Positions 17,167 through 25,313 are shown, numbered from the stretch's first letter. The stretch: DNA of 41,295 nt from an uncultured Erysipelotrichaceae bacterium (GCA_902761625.1 CACWLH010000028.1:1-41295); one strand, 5' to 3'. Numbers and translations: made by a program. The notes: generated from the sequence alone by a model not told the origin.

Positions 17167-17550
17167 ATGAATGAATATCATCTGATCATTGAAGCTTTGC
17201 CTCATGTGTTTTCAGTATGCAAAGTCAAGGATTACTCGGAAATCAATCTTAACCAGCCGTTTGTGTTCACCGGTGCCACGGATGAGGAGAAGTCCCTGGT
17301 CTGTCCGGCTGAATATGCACCATGCAATGTCATAGAAAGGGATGATGGCTGGAAGGCAATGCGGATCAAAGGACAGCTCGATTTTTCCCTGATCGGCATT
17401 CTTGCGAAGATCGCTTCTCTGCTTGCGGCAGAAAAGATATCGATTTTTGCGTTAAGCACTTTCAACACGGATTACATCCTGACCAAAGAGAACAGCTTTG
17501 AAGAGGCATTGGAAATCCTTGAAGAATCCGGCTATCAGATCATGCGGTGA
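17167..17550 (+). CDS. ACT domain protein
   Basis: A 127-residue protein whose second half, KAMRIKGQLDFSLIGILAKIASLLAAEKISIFALSTFNTDYIL, is a clear ACT-type ligand-binding domain of the CASTOR/ACT_7 group. The N-terminal half is a second, more divergent ACT-like unit. Such stand-alone proteins are thought to bind amino acids and sense or regulate, without an enzymatic domain. The start lies one base after the macrodomain stop, with only a weak AAAGGG upstream, suggesting translational coupling. The ligand is unknown. Confidence 0.85.
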   Translation: MNEYHLIIEALPHVFSVCKVKDYSEINLNQPFVFTGATDEEKSLVCPAEYAPCNVIERDDGWKAMRIKGQLDFSLIGILAKIASLLAAEKISIFALSTFNTDYILTKENSFEEALEILEESGYQIMR

Positions 17551-17563
17551 AACGGAGAGGGTT

Positions 17564-17911
17564 ATGAGAGAACTGAAACACGATGAAAACCTGTCTGATC
17601 TGATTCATTCCTTTGAGCTTTGCATCATTGAATACGGCGATGAGAAAACATGTCCGCCATGCACAGCCCTGAAACGCAGAATCAATGAATGGATTGAACC
17701 ATATGAAAACGCATGCGGCCTGTTTGTGTCAATTAATGAATTCCGTGAAATATCTGCGCAGAAAGGCATTCTGTCCATTCCATGTGTGGAGATTTACATC
17801 GACGGCAGGCTTGCACTGAAAAATGCGGGATACTTTTCCCTGGATCAGATGTTAAGCAGAACAGAAGAACTGCTCACTTTCAGACAGACGGAATCTGACG
17901 ATAAGATCTGA
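17564..17911 (+). CDS. Thioredoxin-like protein with a CPPC active site
   Basis: A 115-residue thioredoxin-fold protein. The active-site motif is CPPC in EKTCPPCTALKRRI at about residue 30, with a cis-Pro in LSIPCVEIYIDGRLAL; a further Cys directly after the cis-Pro is unusual. It lacks a signal peptide and so acts in the cytosol. The ATG follows GGAGAGGGTT, 13 bases after the ACT gene, so it is the third gene of the macrodomain operon. Its stop is embedded in a terminator hairpin. The redox partner is unknown. Confidence 0.88.
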   Translation: MRELKHDENLSDLIHSFELCIIEYGDEKTCPPCTALKRRINEWIEPYENACGLFVSINEFREISAQKGILSIPCVEIYIDGRLALKNAGYFSLDQMLSRTEELLTFRQTESDDKI

Positions 17912-17937
17912 ACGCATGTGTGCGGCGGATCTTTTTT
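17903..17937 (+). terminator. Terminator of the macro-ACT-thioredoxin operon
   Basis: AAGATC pairs with GATCTT, with an inner CGC / GCG pair, followed by TTTT. The first arm overlaps the stop codon of the thioredoxin-like gene. Confidence 0.6.
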
Positions 17938-17967
17938 GAGCATGTTCAGCCAAAAAGGCGGGACAGA

Positions 17968-17976
17968 TGCTAAGAT
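17968..17976 (+). promoter_or_regulatory. Extended -10 promoter of the Nudix gene
   Basis: TGC followed by TAAGAT, 26 bases upstream of the start at 18002 and downstream of the preceding terminator. Confidence 0.45.
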
Positions 17977-18001
17977 AGTGACCGTAAAAAGGAAAAAAAA
18001 G

Positions 18002-18823
18002 ATGATACAGGATATAGCTCCGCATGTGTTATATAACCAGTACCGGCATTTCACCCCGTCCGAAAATGATCCGGTTTTCTGCTTTTATGATGAGAAGGTT
18101 CTGATCAGACTGGAAGATGATCAGCTTACGTTTCCGAAGGTGAAAGATCTTGATGTGAATCAGGAAGATCTCATTTATCTTTTCTCATTGGATTCCTCCC
18201 ATCTCTTTCTGTATTTGAAACAAACGGAAAGAGGAGGACATGAATATATCGATTTCAGAACCGTCAGACGGAAATCATTGCGGCCGAAGGAGTCGGTTTA
18301 TGCATTGTTCACGGCTTACCATCTTGCCGGATGGTATCTCAACAGCGCATATTGCGGACGCTGCGGACACAAAACCGTCCACAGTGAAAATGAGCGCGCC
18401 ATGGTATGCCCTGATTGCGGTAATATCATCTATCCCAGAATCAATCCTGCCGTGATTGTCGGTGTATTGCATGAAGACAAAATGCTGGTGACCAAATATG
18501 CCAGAGGCTATGGCGGCTATGCACTGGTGGCGGGCTTTACGGAAATCGGCGAAACATTCGAGGAAACCGTTGCCCGCGAAGTCAAAGAGGAAACCGGACT
18601 GAATGTCAGGAATATCCGCTATTATGCTTCGCAGCCATGGGGACCGGCAGCCGATATTCTGGCCGGCTATTATTGCGAAGCATATGGCGACTGCACGATC
18701 TCAGTTGATCATGATGAACTGAGACTTGCCGAGTGGAAGACACGCGATGAAATCGTTCTGCAGGAAAACGACTACAGCCTGACCAATGAAATGATGAGAA
18801 ATTTCAAAGAAGGGAAGATCTGA
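18002..18823 (+). CDS. nudC: NAD+ diphosphatase, NudC-type Nudix hydrolase
   Basis: NudC hydrolyses NAD(H) to NMN and AMP and can remove NAD caps from RNA. The 273-residue protein has an N-terminal NUDIX-like domain, a zinc ribbon (C118, C121, C136, C139 in CGRCGHKT...CPDCG), then the catalytic domain. The Nudix box at about 178-200 is complete: GFTEIGETFEETVAREVKEETGL reads GX5EX7REVXEEXG. The NudC-specific SQPW motif is at 210-213. The ATG at 18002 has AAGGA upstream, which I prefer to the longer frame starting at 17918 inside the preceding terminator. Confidence 0.92.
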   Translation: MIQDIAPHVLYNQYRHFTPSENDPVFCFYDEKVLIRLEDDQLTFPKVKDLDVNQEDLIYLFSLDSSHLFLYLKQTERGGHEYIDFRTVRRKSLRPKESVYALFTAYHLAGWYLNSAYCGRCGHKTVHSENERAMVCPDCGNIIYPRINPAVIVGVLHEDKMLVTKYARGYGGYALVAGFTEIGETFEETVAREVKEETGLNVRNIRYYASQPWGPAADILAGYYCEAYGDCTISVDHDELRLAEWKTRDEIVLQENDYSLTNEMMRNFKEGKI

Positions 18824-18840
18824 TTCTCTTCTTTTTAAAT

Positions 18841-18869
18841 AGAAAAACACCCGCATGTTTCAGCGGGTG
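18841..18869 (-). terminator. Terminator of adhE
   Basis: On the minus strand CACCCGC, an eight-base loop and GCGGGTG are followed by TTTTTCTATTT. Confidence 0.85.
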
Positions 18870-18899
18870 CCGTGGGGGGAAGGCAATTAATAATGAGTA

Positions 18900-21563
18900 T
18901 TATCGATGGACATATTCGATGACTTCGCCGCTCCAGGATTTCTTCAGGATTTCCTGCATATCGGCGACCATCGGAACTCTCGGGTTGGCCGGAGAGCACT
19001 GATCCTCATAAGCCAGATAAGAGAGCTTTTCGACCGCATTGAACCAGTCTGTCTCATTCAGATAATCCAGTGAAGAGAACTTCATGGTGATACCGCAGTC
19101 AGTGCCGAGCTGCCATACTGCTTTGGCAAAGGCTTCCACACCCTGTTCCAGGGAAGTGACTTCAAGACCGATGGCCTTGGCCAGTTCGCAGTATCTCAGA
19201 TCCGCATTGTAATATTTGTACTTCGGCCATAAACCCGGTTTCTCCGGCTTTGTGCCGTTGTAGCGGATGGTATAAGGTAACAGGATCGCATTGGCAAGAC
19301 CATGAGGCACATGGAATTCAGCACCGATCTTATGGGCCATGGAATGGTTCATGCCAAGGAACGCATTGGCAAATGCCATACCTGCCATGCAGGATGCGTT
19401 ATGCATCTTTTCGCGTGCTTCGGGATCATTCTTGCCGTTATGGACCGCACGGGGCAGATATTCAAAGACCATCTGCACTGCCTTGAGTGCCAATGCGTCA
19501 GTATAATCACTTGCCAGAACGGAAACATATGCCTCCACCGCATGAGTAAGCACATCCATGCCTGTATTGGCGGTGATGGATGCCGGCAGGCTCATGGTCA
19601 GTGCCGGGTCAATGATCGCCACGGTCGGAGTCAGCGAGTAGTCAGTCAGAGGATATTTGATATGGGTTTCCTTATCTGTGATAACCGCAAACGGAGTGAC
19701 TTCGGAACCGGTGCCGGAAGTGGTCGGAATGCAGACGAGGCTGGCTTTCTTGCCAAGCTCCGGATAGCGGAATGCACGCTTTCTGATATCCATGAACTTC
19801 TGCTTCAGATCATCGAAGTTGACTTCCGGATGTTCATAATAGAGCCACATACCCTTGGCCGCATCCATCGCACTGCCGCCTCCAAGAGCGATAATGGTAT
19901 CCGGTTTGAAGGACTGCATGAGGACAAGGCCCTTCTTGACGGTCTGGATGGAAGGATCCGGTTCGACATCGCAGAACAGCTCATAAGTGACCTTGTTGTT
20001 TCTTAAGGCAAGCTGGTCTGTGACCTTTTCCACATAGCCGAGCTGAACCATTGACTGGTCGGTGACGATGAAGACTTTTTCCATTTCAACCATGTCATGG
20101 AGGTATTCAATGGAATTCTTTTCGATATAGATCTTGGAAGGGATCTTGAACCACTGCATATTATTCCTCCTCTCTCCGATTTTCTTGATATTCAGAAGAT
20201 TGACCGTGCTGATGTTGTCAGAGACACTGTTATGTCCGTAGGAACCGCAGCCAAGGGTCAAAGAGGGAATAAAGGAGTTGTAGATGTTGCCGATGCCGCC
20301 GAAGGTGGAAGGGGAGTTCCAGATGATGCGGCATGCCTTGATACGTCTGCCGAATTCACGGACCAGATCCTCATTGGCTGTATGGATCGCGGCTGAGTGG
20401 CCGGTGCCGTTGAACATGACCATGGCTTCCGCCTTGTCAAGACCGTCCGCAACGCTGTCCGCCTTCAACATGGCCAGAACAGGGGAGAGCTTTTCACGGG
20501 TGAGCGGCTCATTGGGACCGACTTCGGAACATTCCGCAATGATGATCGAGCAGTTGGGATCAACTTCAAAGCCTGCCTGCTGCGCAATCCAATATGCGCT
20601 CTTGCCGGCAACCGTGCCGTTGAGCTTTGCGCTTTCGCAGTCTTTGGAGAAAGCCTTTGCGCCGAACATGAATTTCTCAAGCAGTTCTTTTTCTTTCTTG
20701 TTCACATAGTGGACGTTGTAATGTCTGAATTCATTCTTCACATCCTCATAGATTTCCTGATCGACAATTACTGCCTGTTCACTTGCGCATACCATGCCAT
20801 GGTCAAAGGACTTGGACATGGCGATATCGCTGACCGCTTCCTTGATGTCGGCGGTTGTCTCGATATAGGCGGGCACATTTCCCGCGCCGACGCCGAGGGC
20901 AGGTTTGCCGCAGCTGTAAGCGGCTCTGACCATCGCGTTGCCGCCGGTGGCGAGAATCGTTGAAACGCCGGGATGATTCATCAAAGCGCTTGTCGCTTCC
21001 ATGCTCGGAGTTTCAATCCACTGGATGCAGTTTTCAGGCGCGCCGGCTTTAATGGCTGCGTCATAGACAACCTTTGCGGCAGCGGCAGAACTGTTCTGGG
21101 CATTGGGATGGAAGGCGAAGATGATCGGGTTTCTTGTCTTAAGACAGATCAGTGATTTGAAAATCGCTGTGGATGTCGGGTTTGTGACAGGGGTGATGCC
21201 GGCGATGACTCCGACCGGTTCCGCCACATACTTGAGACCTTTGACCGGATCCTCGTCAATGATGCCGACGGTTTTCTGATTGCGCATATGATTGACCACA
21301 TACTCGCACGCAAAGAGGTTCTTTGTCGCTTTATCCTCAAAGACGCCTCTGCCTGTTTCCTCAATCGCAAGTTTCGCGAGGGAGCCATGCTGGTCAAGGG
21401 CTGCGACGGAACACTTCGCAACGATGTAGTCGATCTTTTCCTGATCGTATGAGGCAAAGTCATCCAAAGCTTTCAGAGCCTTTTCAACTTTCTCATTCAC
21501 TTCGATCTGCGCAGGTGAGAGTTCATTGACTGTTTCTGTCGTTTTTTTCTTTTTATCTGCCAT
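18900..21563 (-). CDS. adhE: Bifunctional acetaldehyde-CoA/alcohol dehydrogenase
   Basis: AdhE reduces acetyl-CoA to acetaldehyde and then ethanol, oxidising two NADH, and forms long spirosomes in many bacteria. The 887-residue protein has both halves. The N-terminal aldehyde dehydrogenase carries the catalytic C259 in HGMVCASEQ and GVGAGNVPAYIE. The C-terminal iron alcohol dehydrogenase carries ALGGGSAMDAAKG, CIPTTSGTGSEVTPFAVITD, GMDVLTHAVEAYVS and MNHSMAHKIGAEFHVPHGLANA with the iron-binding His residues. GGAGG precedes the ATG. A Rex-like operator sits just upstream of the ribosome binding site and a cre-like site further up, so control by NADH/NAD ratio and by CcpA is expected. The gene marks a fermentative organism. 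Confidence 0.97.
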   Translation of the reverse strand: MADKKKKTTETVNELSPAQIEVNEKVEKALKALDDFASYDQEKIDYIVAKCSVAALDQHGSLAKLAIEETGRGVFEDKATKNLFACEYVVNHMRNQKTVGIIDEDPVKGLKYVAEPVGVIAGITPVTNPTSTAIFKSLICLKTRNPIIFAFHPNAQNSSAAAAKVVYDAAIKAGAPENCIQWIETPSMEATSALMNHPGVSTILATGGNAMVRAAYSCGKPALGVGAGNVPAYIETTADIKEAVSDIAMSKSFDHGMVCASEQAVIVDQEIYEDVKNEFRHYNVHYVNKKEKELLEKFMFGAKAFSKDCESAKLNGTVAGKSAYWIAQQAGFEVDPNCSIIIAECSEVGPNEPLTREKLSPVLAMLKADSVADGLDKAEAMVMFNGTGHSAAIHTANEDLVREFGRRIKACRIIWNSPSTFGGIGNIYNSFIPSLTLGCGSYGHNSVSDNISTVNLLNIKKIGERRNNMQWFKIPSKIYIEKNSIEYLHDMVEMEKVFIVTDQSMVQLGYVEKVTDQLALRNNKVTYELFCDVEPDPSIQTVKKGLVLMQSFKPDTIIALGGGSAMDAAKGMWLYYEHPEVNFDDLKQKFMDIRKRAFRYPELGKKASLVCIPTTSGTGSEVTPFAVITDKETHIKYPLTDYSLTPTVAIIDPALTMSLPASITANTGMDVLTHAVEAYVSVLASDYTDALALKAVQMVFEYLPRAVHNGKNDPEAREKMHNASCMAGMAFANAFLGMNHSMAHKIGAEFHVPHGLANAILLPYTIRYNGTKPEKPGLWPKYKYYNADLRYCELAKAIGLEVTSLEQGVEAFAKAVWQLGTDCGITMKFSSLDYLNETDWFNAVEKLSYLAYEDQCSPANPRVPMVADMQEILKKSWSGEVIEYVHR

Positions 21564-21572
21564 AAATCCTCC

Positions 21573-21590
21573 ATGTGAATTAATTCACGT
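21573..21590 (-). promoter_or_regulatory. Rex-like operator of adhE
   Basis: The core GTGAA-TTAA-TTCAC matches the Rex consensus TTGTGAA-N4-TTCACAA at its most conserved positions. It lies between the promoter and the adhE ribosome binding site, a repressing position. Confidence 0.65.
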
Positions 21591-21594
21591 GCTT

Positions 21595-21623
21595 ATTGAA
21601 ACATACTTTTGATCGCAGGTCAA
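21595..21623 (-). promoter_or_regulatory. Probable adhE promoter
   Basis: On the minus strand TTGACC (21623-21618) and TTCAAT (21600-21595) are separated by 17 bp. The -10 is weak (4/6). Confidence 0.45.
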
Positions 21624-21646
21624 CACCAAATGATAAAAAAATCACA

Positions 21647-21660
21647 AGTAAGCGTTTTCA
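21647..21660 (-). promoter_or_regulatory. cre-like CcpA site upstream of adhE
   Basis: TGAAAACGCTTACT on the minus strand fits the cre consensus TGWAARCGYTWNCW at all 14 positions. It lies about 24 bp upstream of the proposed -35, a position usual for activation rather than roadblock repression. Confidence 0.6.
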
Positions 21661-21662
21661 AC

Positions 21663-21690
21663 TAAAAAACAGGATGGAATCACCATCCTG
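21663..21690 (-). terminator. Terminator of acyP, containing its stop codon
   Basis: On the minus strand CAGGATGG and CCATCCTG pair perfectly around TGATT, followed by TTTTTT. The loop contains the TGA stop of acyP. Confidence 0.85.
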
Positions 21691-21964
21691 CTCCATAAGA
21701 GAATCTTTTTTCACCCTCAACCAGGGCAGTGGGTTTGACCGAAATATTGTCCACCCGGATGAAGCGGTCGCCTTTTTCGATATCCGCAAGGAATTTATCA
21801 ATATCGCTGTCCTCACCCTGAACATAAATCTCAACCATTGTGCCGTTGGGCAGATTTCTGACCGATCCGGTCAGGTTATAGCGCTGTGCGCGGATCATGC
21901 AGAAACCGCGGAAGCCGACACCCTGCACCCGGCCTTCAACAAATACATGATATCTTTTCTTCAT
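21680..21964 (-). CDS. acyP: Acylphosphatase
   Basis: Acylphosphatase hydrolyses carboxyl-phosphate bonds, for example in acetyl-phosphate or 1,3-bisphosphoglycerate. The 94-residue length is typical. The signature VEGRVQGVGFR at residues 9-19 holds the phosphate-binding loop and catalytic R19. N37 in GSVRNLPNGTMVEI is the second catalytic residue. It is a single-gene unit upstream of adhE on the same strand but separated by its own terminator. Confidence 0.95.
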   Translation of the reverse strand: MKKRYHVFVEGRVQGVGFRGFCMIRAQRYNLTGSVRNLPNGTMVEIYVQGEDSDIDKFLADIEKGDRFIRVDNISVKPTALVEGEKRFSYGAGW

Positions 21965-22043
21965 GATGCTTTACCTCTGCCTTGATTATAGCAATATTTA
22001 AATCTGTATGAAATGAGTGATATGACAAACGGTTATGATCGGC

Positions 22044-22049
22044 TATAAT
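22044..22049 (+). promoter_or_regulatory. -10 element of the S51 peptidase gene
   Basis: A perfect TATAAT, 20 bases upstream of the start; ATGACA 16 bp further upstream may serve as the -35. Confidence 0.5.
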
Positions 22050-22068
22050 AAGTGTCCGAGGTAAATGA

Positions 22069-22785
22069 ATGACTCATATTTTACTGAATATCAACAACTT
22101 CGATGAGCCCTGGGCTTACGGAACACTCGAAAACTTTCTGACCCCTGGCACCAAGGTTCTGATTCTTCCGCTGTCCTATGATGACGGATGGATCAATGAC
22201 GCTTTTGAATGGAAAGAAAAATACGGAAGGGGAAGCGCGGAATACAAGGATATCGTCAGACCTTTCCGCTCCTATGGAATCAAAGAAAGATCCATCCGCT
22301 GGATCAACTATTATGAGGATGATCATGAATCCTGCGTGCGCAAGATCGCAGAAGCGGATGTGCTCTTCTTCACCGGCGGCTATCCCGGCTGGATGTTACA
22401 GAGACTTTATGATCTTGGCATCATGGATGCGATCCGCGAGTTTGACGGAATCATCATGGGCACCAGCGCCGGCGCCATGATTCAGCTCGATGAATTCCAT
22501 CTGACTCCGGAAGAGGATTATGAATTCCAGTATTACGAAGGACTCGGTCTGCTTTCCGGCTTTGACATCGATGTCCATTATGAGGAGAATCTCACTCACA
22601 TTGAAGCCATTATCCGCACCATCGAGGATACCGGCAGAGCCGTGATATGCATGCCCAACCAGGGCGGCGTGTTCATCGACGGGGATCATTTTGAACTGCT
22701 GGGAGGAAGCTTTGTACTTGACAGTGATGATCTGGATGAGCTCTATGGCGCCTATGACGCACTGCGGACAGGAAACTATATCTGA
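22069..22785 (+). CDS. Peptidase S51 family protein (dipeptidase E/cyanophycinase-like)
   Basis: S51 peptidases use a Ser nucleophile at a tight turn; known members cleave Asp-X dipeptides or cyanophycin. The 238-residue protein has the nucleophile S133 in IIMGTSAGAMIQ and the preceding VLFFTGGYPGWMLQRL, both family hallmarks. The C-terminal GVFIDGDHFELLGG is also typical. No signal peptide. The sequence is closest to the Firmicute branch often called type 1 glutamine amidotransferase-like, whose substrate is not established. Confidence 0.85.
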   Translation: MTHILLNINNFDEPWAYGTLENFLTPGTKVLILPLSYDDGWINDAFEWKEKYGRGSAEYKDIVRPFRSYGIKERSIRWINYYEDDHESCVRKIAEADVLFFTGGYPGWMLQRLYDLGIMDAIREFDGIIMGTSAGAMIQLDEFHLTPEEDYEFQYYEGLGLLSGFDIDVHYEENLTHIEAIIRTIEDTGRAVICMPNQGGVFIDGDHFELLGGSFVLDSDDLDELYGAYDALRTGNYI

Positions 22786-22791
22786 ACATAC

Positions 22792-22829
22792 AAAGTGAAG
22801 AAAAGCTTAACCGCATCTTCACTTTTTCT
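22792..22829 (+). terminator. Terminator of the S51 peptidase gene
   Basis: AAAGTGAAGA and TCTTCACTTT pair perfectly, followed by TTCTT. Confidence 0.8.
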
Positions 22830-22895
22830 TCATCTGACATCCATTTTCTCTTAAGACACCTCCGTTACTTTATAGATGCAGCGGAGGTGATTTAT

Positions 22896-23939
22896 ATGTG
22901 TATAACAACTGCACTCATTCCATCCTACTGCCCGGATGAAACACTGGTTCATCTTGTGAAAGAACTGGAGGAACACAATGTTCATTGTGTGGCAGTCAAT
23001 GACGGCTCATCCAAAGAATATGACCATATCTTTGATCAGCTTCCCAAAAGCACGGTCGTATTGAAACATGAAACAAACAAAGGCAAGGGAGCCGCTCTGA
23101 AAACCGGCATGAAATACATTCATCAGAATATCCGCGACGGGGTTGTCGTCACCTGTGACGGGGACGGCCAGCATCTGATCAACGATATTCTCAACACTGC
23201 AAAAGAAGCAGAGAACAACCATGAGGTGCTGGTTCTCGGAGTCAGGGATTTCCATGAAGAAGGCATTCCCGCCCGCAGCCGCTATGGCAATCAGCTGACC
23301 GAAAAGGTCTTTCAGATCTTCACCGGCGTTCATATCAGCGATACACAGACCGGCCTCAGAGCCTTTCACAGCAGCCTGATTCCCGAATTCCTTTCGGTGG
23401 AAGGCGAACGCTATGAATATGAAATGAATCAGCTGCTTTTCTGCACAAGAACCGGCATCGATATGGTTGAGATCCCGATCACAACCGTCTATGAAGGAAA
23501 TAACGAGGTATCCCATTTCCATGTGTTCCGCGATTCCTTCCGGATTTATGCACAGATATTGAAATTCTCAGTAAGCTCATTACTGTCATTTGTGATTGAC
23601 GTGGTGTTATTTGGCATCCTGAATCCTTTGTTTGCCTTTGAAGGCGGGATTGCGGCAGCCAATGTGATCGCCCGAGTCTTCTCGGCCTCATTCAATTATG
23701 AGGTCAACCGCAGCGCCGTATTCAATGACCATACAGACAGAAGACAGAGCTTCTTCAGATACTTCATTCTGGCGGCGTTTATTCTCCTATGCAATACGTG
23801 CATTCTGTATCTGCTGAATCAAGCAGGCATCAAGGCGCTTTATGCAAAACTGATGACCGAAGCCTGTCTGTTTGTCTTCTCATTCATCATCCAGAACAGA
23901 TATGTATTCAACAATTCACAACGAAAGGCTGAAATATGA
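22896..23939 (+). CDS. Glycosyltransferase family 2 fused to a GtrA membrane domain
   Basis: A 347-residue fusion. Residues 1 to about 210 form a GT2 (DPM1/polyprenyl-phosphate sugar synthase-like) domain: IPSYCPDETL, AVNDGSS, GKGAALKTGM and the metal-binding CDGDGQH. From about residue 215 the GtrA-type domain follows, with four membrane helices starting at ILKFSVSSLLSFVIDVVLFG, and FNYEVNRSAVFN and NRYVFN, typical of GtrA. GT2 would load a sugar on a lipid carrier and GtrA is thought to help move it across the membrane. ATG 22896 follows GGAGGTGA; an upstream GTG overlaps that site. Its stop overlaps the next gene by four bases. Confidence 0.9.
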   Translation: MCITTALIPSYCPDETLVHLVKELEEHNVHCVAVNDGSSKEYDHIFDQLPKSTVVLKHETNKGKGAALKTGMKYIHQNIRDGVVVTCDGDGQHLINDILNTAKEAENNHEVLVLGVRDFHEEGIPARSRYGNQLTEKVFQIFTGVHISDTQTGLRAFHSSLIPEFLSVEGERYEYEMNQLLFCTRTGIDMVEIPITTVYEGNNEVSHFHVFRDSFRIYAQILKFSVSSLLSFVIDVVLFGILNPLFAFEGGIAAANVIARVFSASFNYEVNRSAVFNDHTDRRQSFFRYFILAAFILLCNTCILYLLNQAGIKALYAKLMTEACLFVFSFIIQNRYVFNNSQRKAEI

Positions 23940-24961
23940 AAAAGAAAATGTTTTATCTCTTCGACTGTCTTCTCATCCTTGCGGTTTCGGTGTATGTGCT
24001 TCTTGACACATTCGTGATCGCAAGAACCTATGAAGTGACCGCAGCCCATGAAAGCAGTGCGGAAACTTCAGACACGGTTTCTTCAGATGCGGCTTCATCC
24101 GCTTCCACAGAAAACAATGAGACAGACAGCGGCTATCATCTCTCATCCCATAAAAAGGCAAAGCACAGCCTGGAATCTTCCGGGACTGAAGAGAGCACAC
24201 AGGATTCATCAGAGGCACAGAGCACGGAGACTTCTGTTACCGCAAATACCTATTCCGATGAGAACATTCAGATTGAAATCAAGGAATATGAATACAATGA
24301 CACCGTGATCCATGTCGCCGATGTGCAGATCTCGGATCTCTCCTATCTTTACAGTGTTTTTGCCAATGACGCATACGGCAAAAATGTCAAAGAGGAAACC
24401 AGTGATATGGCAGCTGAAAACAATGCCATCCTGGCCATCAACGGCGATTATTACGGCGCCAGAAACAGCGGCTATGTGATCCGCAACGGCGTTCTTTACC
24501 GTGAGACTTCGGCAGGCAATGAGGCGCTTGCGATCATGAATGACGGCAGCTTCCAGATCGTTCAGGAAGGTTCAGTCAGTGCGGAAGATCTGCTGAACAG
24601 CGGGGCAGTGCAGGTTTATTCCTTCGGCCCGGGTCTGATTGAAAACGGCCAGATCATCGTCGATGAAAATGACGAAGTCGGCAAGGCGATGGCCTCCAAT
24701 CCCAGAACCGCCATCTGCGAAATCGGACCATTGCATTATCTGTTTGTGGTAAGTGACGGCAGAACGGATGAAAGCGAAGGGCTTACTCTTTACGAAATGG
24801 CAGATTTCCTCTCATCCCTTGGTGTTGAAACAGCCTACAACCTGGATGGGGGAGGATCAAGCACAATGGTCTTCATGAATGAAGTTATCAACAATCCCAC
24901 CACCAGCGGCAGAACAATTTCAGAAAGGAGTGTCAGCGATGCAGTCTGTATCGGTTATTAA
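23936..24961 (+). CDS. Membrane-anchored phosphodiester glycosidase family protein (NAGPA domain)
   Basis: A 341-residue exported protein. Residues about 5-27 are an N-terminal signal-anchor helix, then about 39-100 form a Ser/Glu/Thr-rich linker. The rest is a NAGPA (DUF2233) domain with ILAINGDYYGARNSGYVIRNG, VYSFGPGLIENGQ, NPRTAICEIG and the conserved YNLDGGGSSTMV. NAGPA proteins hydrolyse sugar-phosphodiester bonds; in bacteria they are linked to exopolysaccharide or teichoic-type polymers. It starts inside the stop of the GT2-GtrA gene, so both belong to one surface-glycan operon. Confidence 0.9.
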   Translation: MKKKMFYLFDCLLILAVSVYVLLDTFVIARTYEVTAAHESSAETSDTVSSDAASSASTENNETDSGYHLSSHKKAKHSLESSGTEESTQDSSEAQSTETSVTANTYSDENIQIEIKEYEYNDTVIHVADVQISDLSYLYSVFANDAYGKNVKEETSDMAAENNAILAINGDYYGARNSGYVIRNGVLYRETSAGNEALAIMNDGSFQIVQEGSVSAEDLLNSGAVQVYSFGPGLIENGQIIVDENDEVGKAMASNPRTAICEIGPLHYLFVVSDGRTDESEGLTLYEMADFLSSLGVETAYNLDGGGSSTMVFMNEVINNPTTSGRTISERSVSDAVCIGY

Positions 24962-25313
24962 AAACAAAACAGCCAGAACATGGTTGTTGATCACAGCGTT
25001 TTCCGTCATCTTCGCATTCGTTTATGAATGCTTCAGCTTCGGCGTCTATTCCATCTTCATGATGAGCATGCCCCTGATTCCGTTTGCCCTAGGTGTCATG
25101 CCCAATCTGATCACAAGCGAGGACATGGGCAGAATCTACAACGACGGTGTATTGACACTGATGTGCGGATTCACGCTTTGCGGTGTTCTTGAAATCTATG
25201 GCACATCCAGTATCTGGCCGCCGCTGATGATTGCGGCAGGGGGATTGCTCATATTGGCGGGGATTGCCCTGAAACTGCGCTCTGAGTTAAGCGGCGCAAG
25301 GAAGATTTTCTGA
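24939..25313 (+). CDS. Small four-helix membrane protein of unknown function
   Basis: A 124-residue hydrophobic protein with about four membrane segments (starting near TWLLITAFSVIFAF, IFMMSMPLIPFALG, LTLMCGFTLCGVL and PPLMIAAGGLLIL). I do not recognise the family. The ATG at 24939 has AAAGGAG eight bases upstream and lies inside the 3' end of the NAGPA gene (23 bp overlap), so it is the third gene of the glycan operon. A role as membrane partner of the GT2-GtrA or NAGPA proteins is inference from position. Confidence 0.8.
   Translation: MQSVSVIKNKTARTWLLITAFSVIFAFVYECFSFGVYSIFMMSMPLIPFALGVMPNLITSEDMGRIYNDGVLTLMCGFTLCGVLEIYGTSSIWPPLMIAAGGLLILAGIALKLRSELSGARKIF

Noticed and set aside
19302-20006. 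Plus-strand frame of 234 codons inside adhE
   Set aside because: Antisense shadow of a clearly real gene; composition rich in His/Cys/Arg with no ribosome binding site or recognisable domain.
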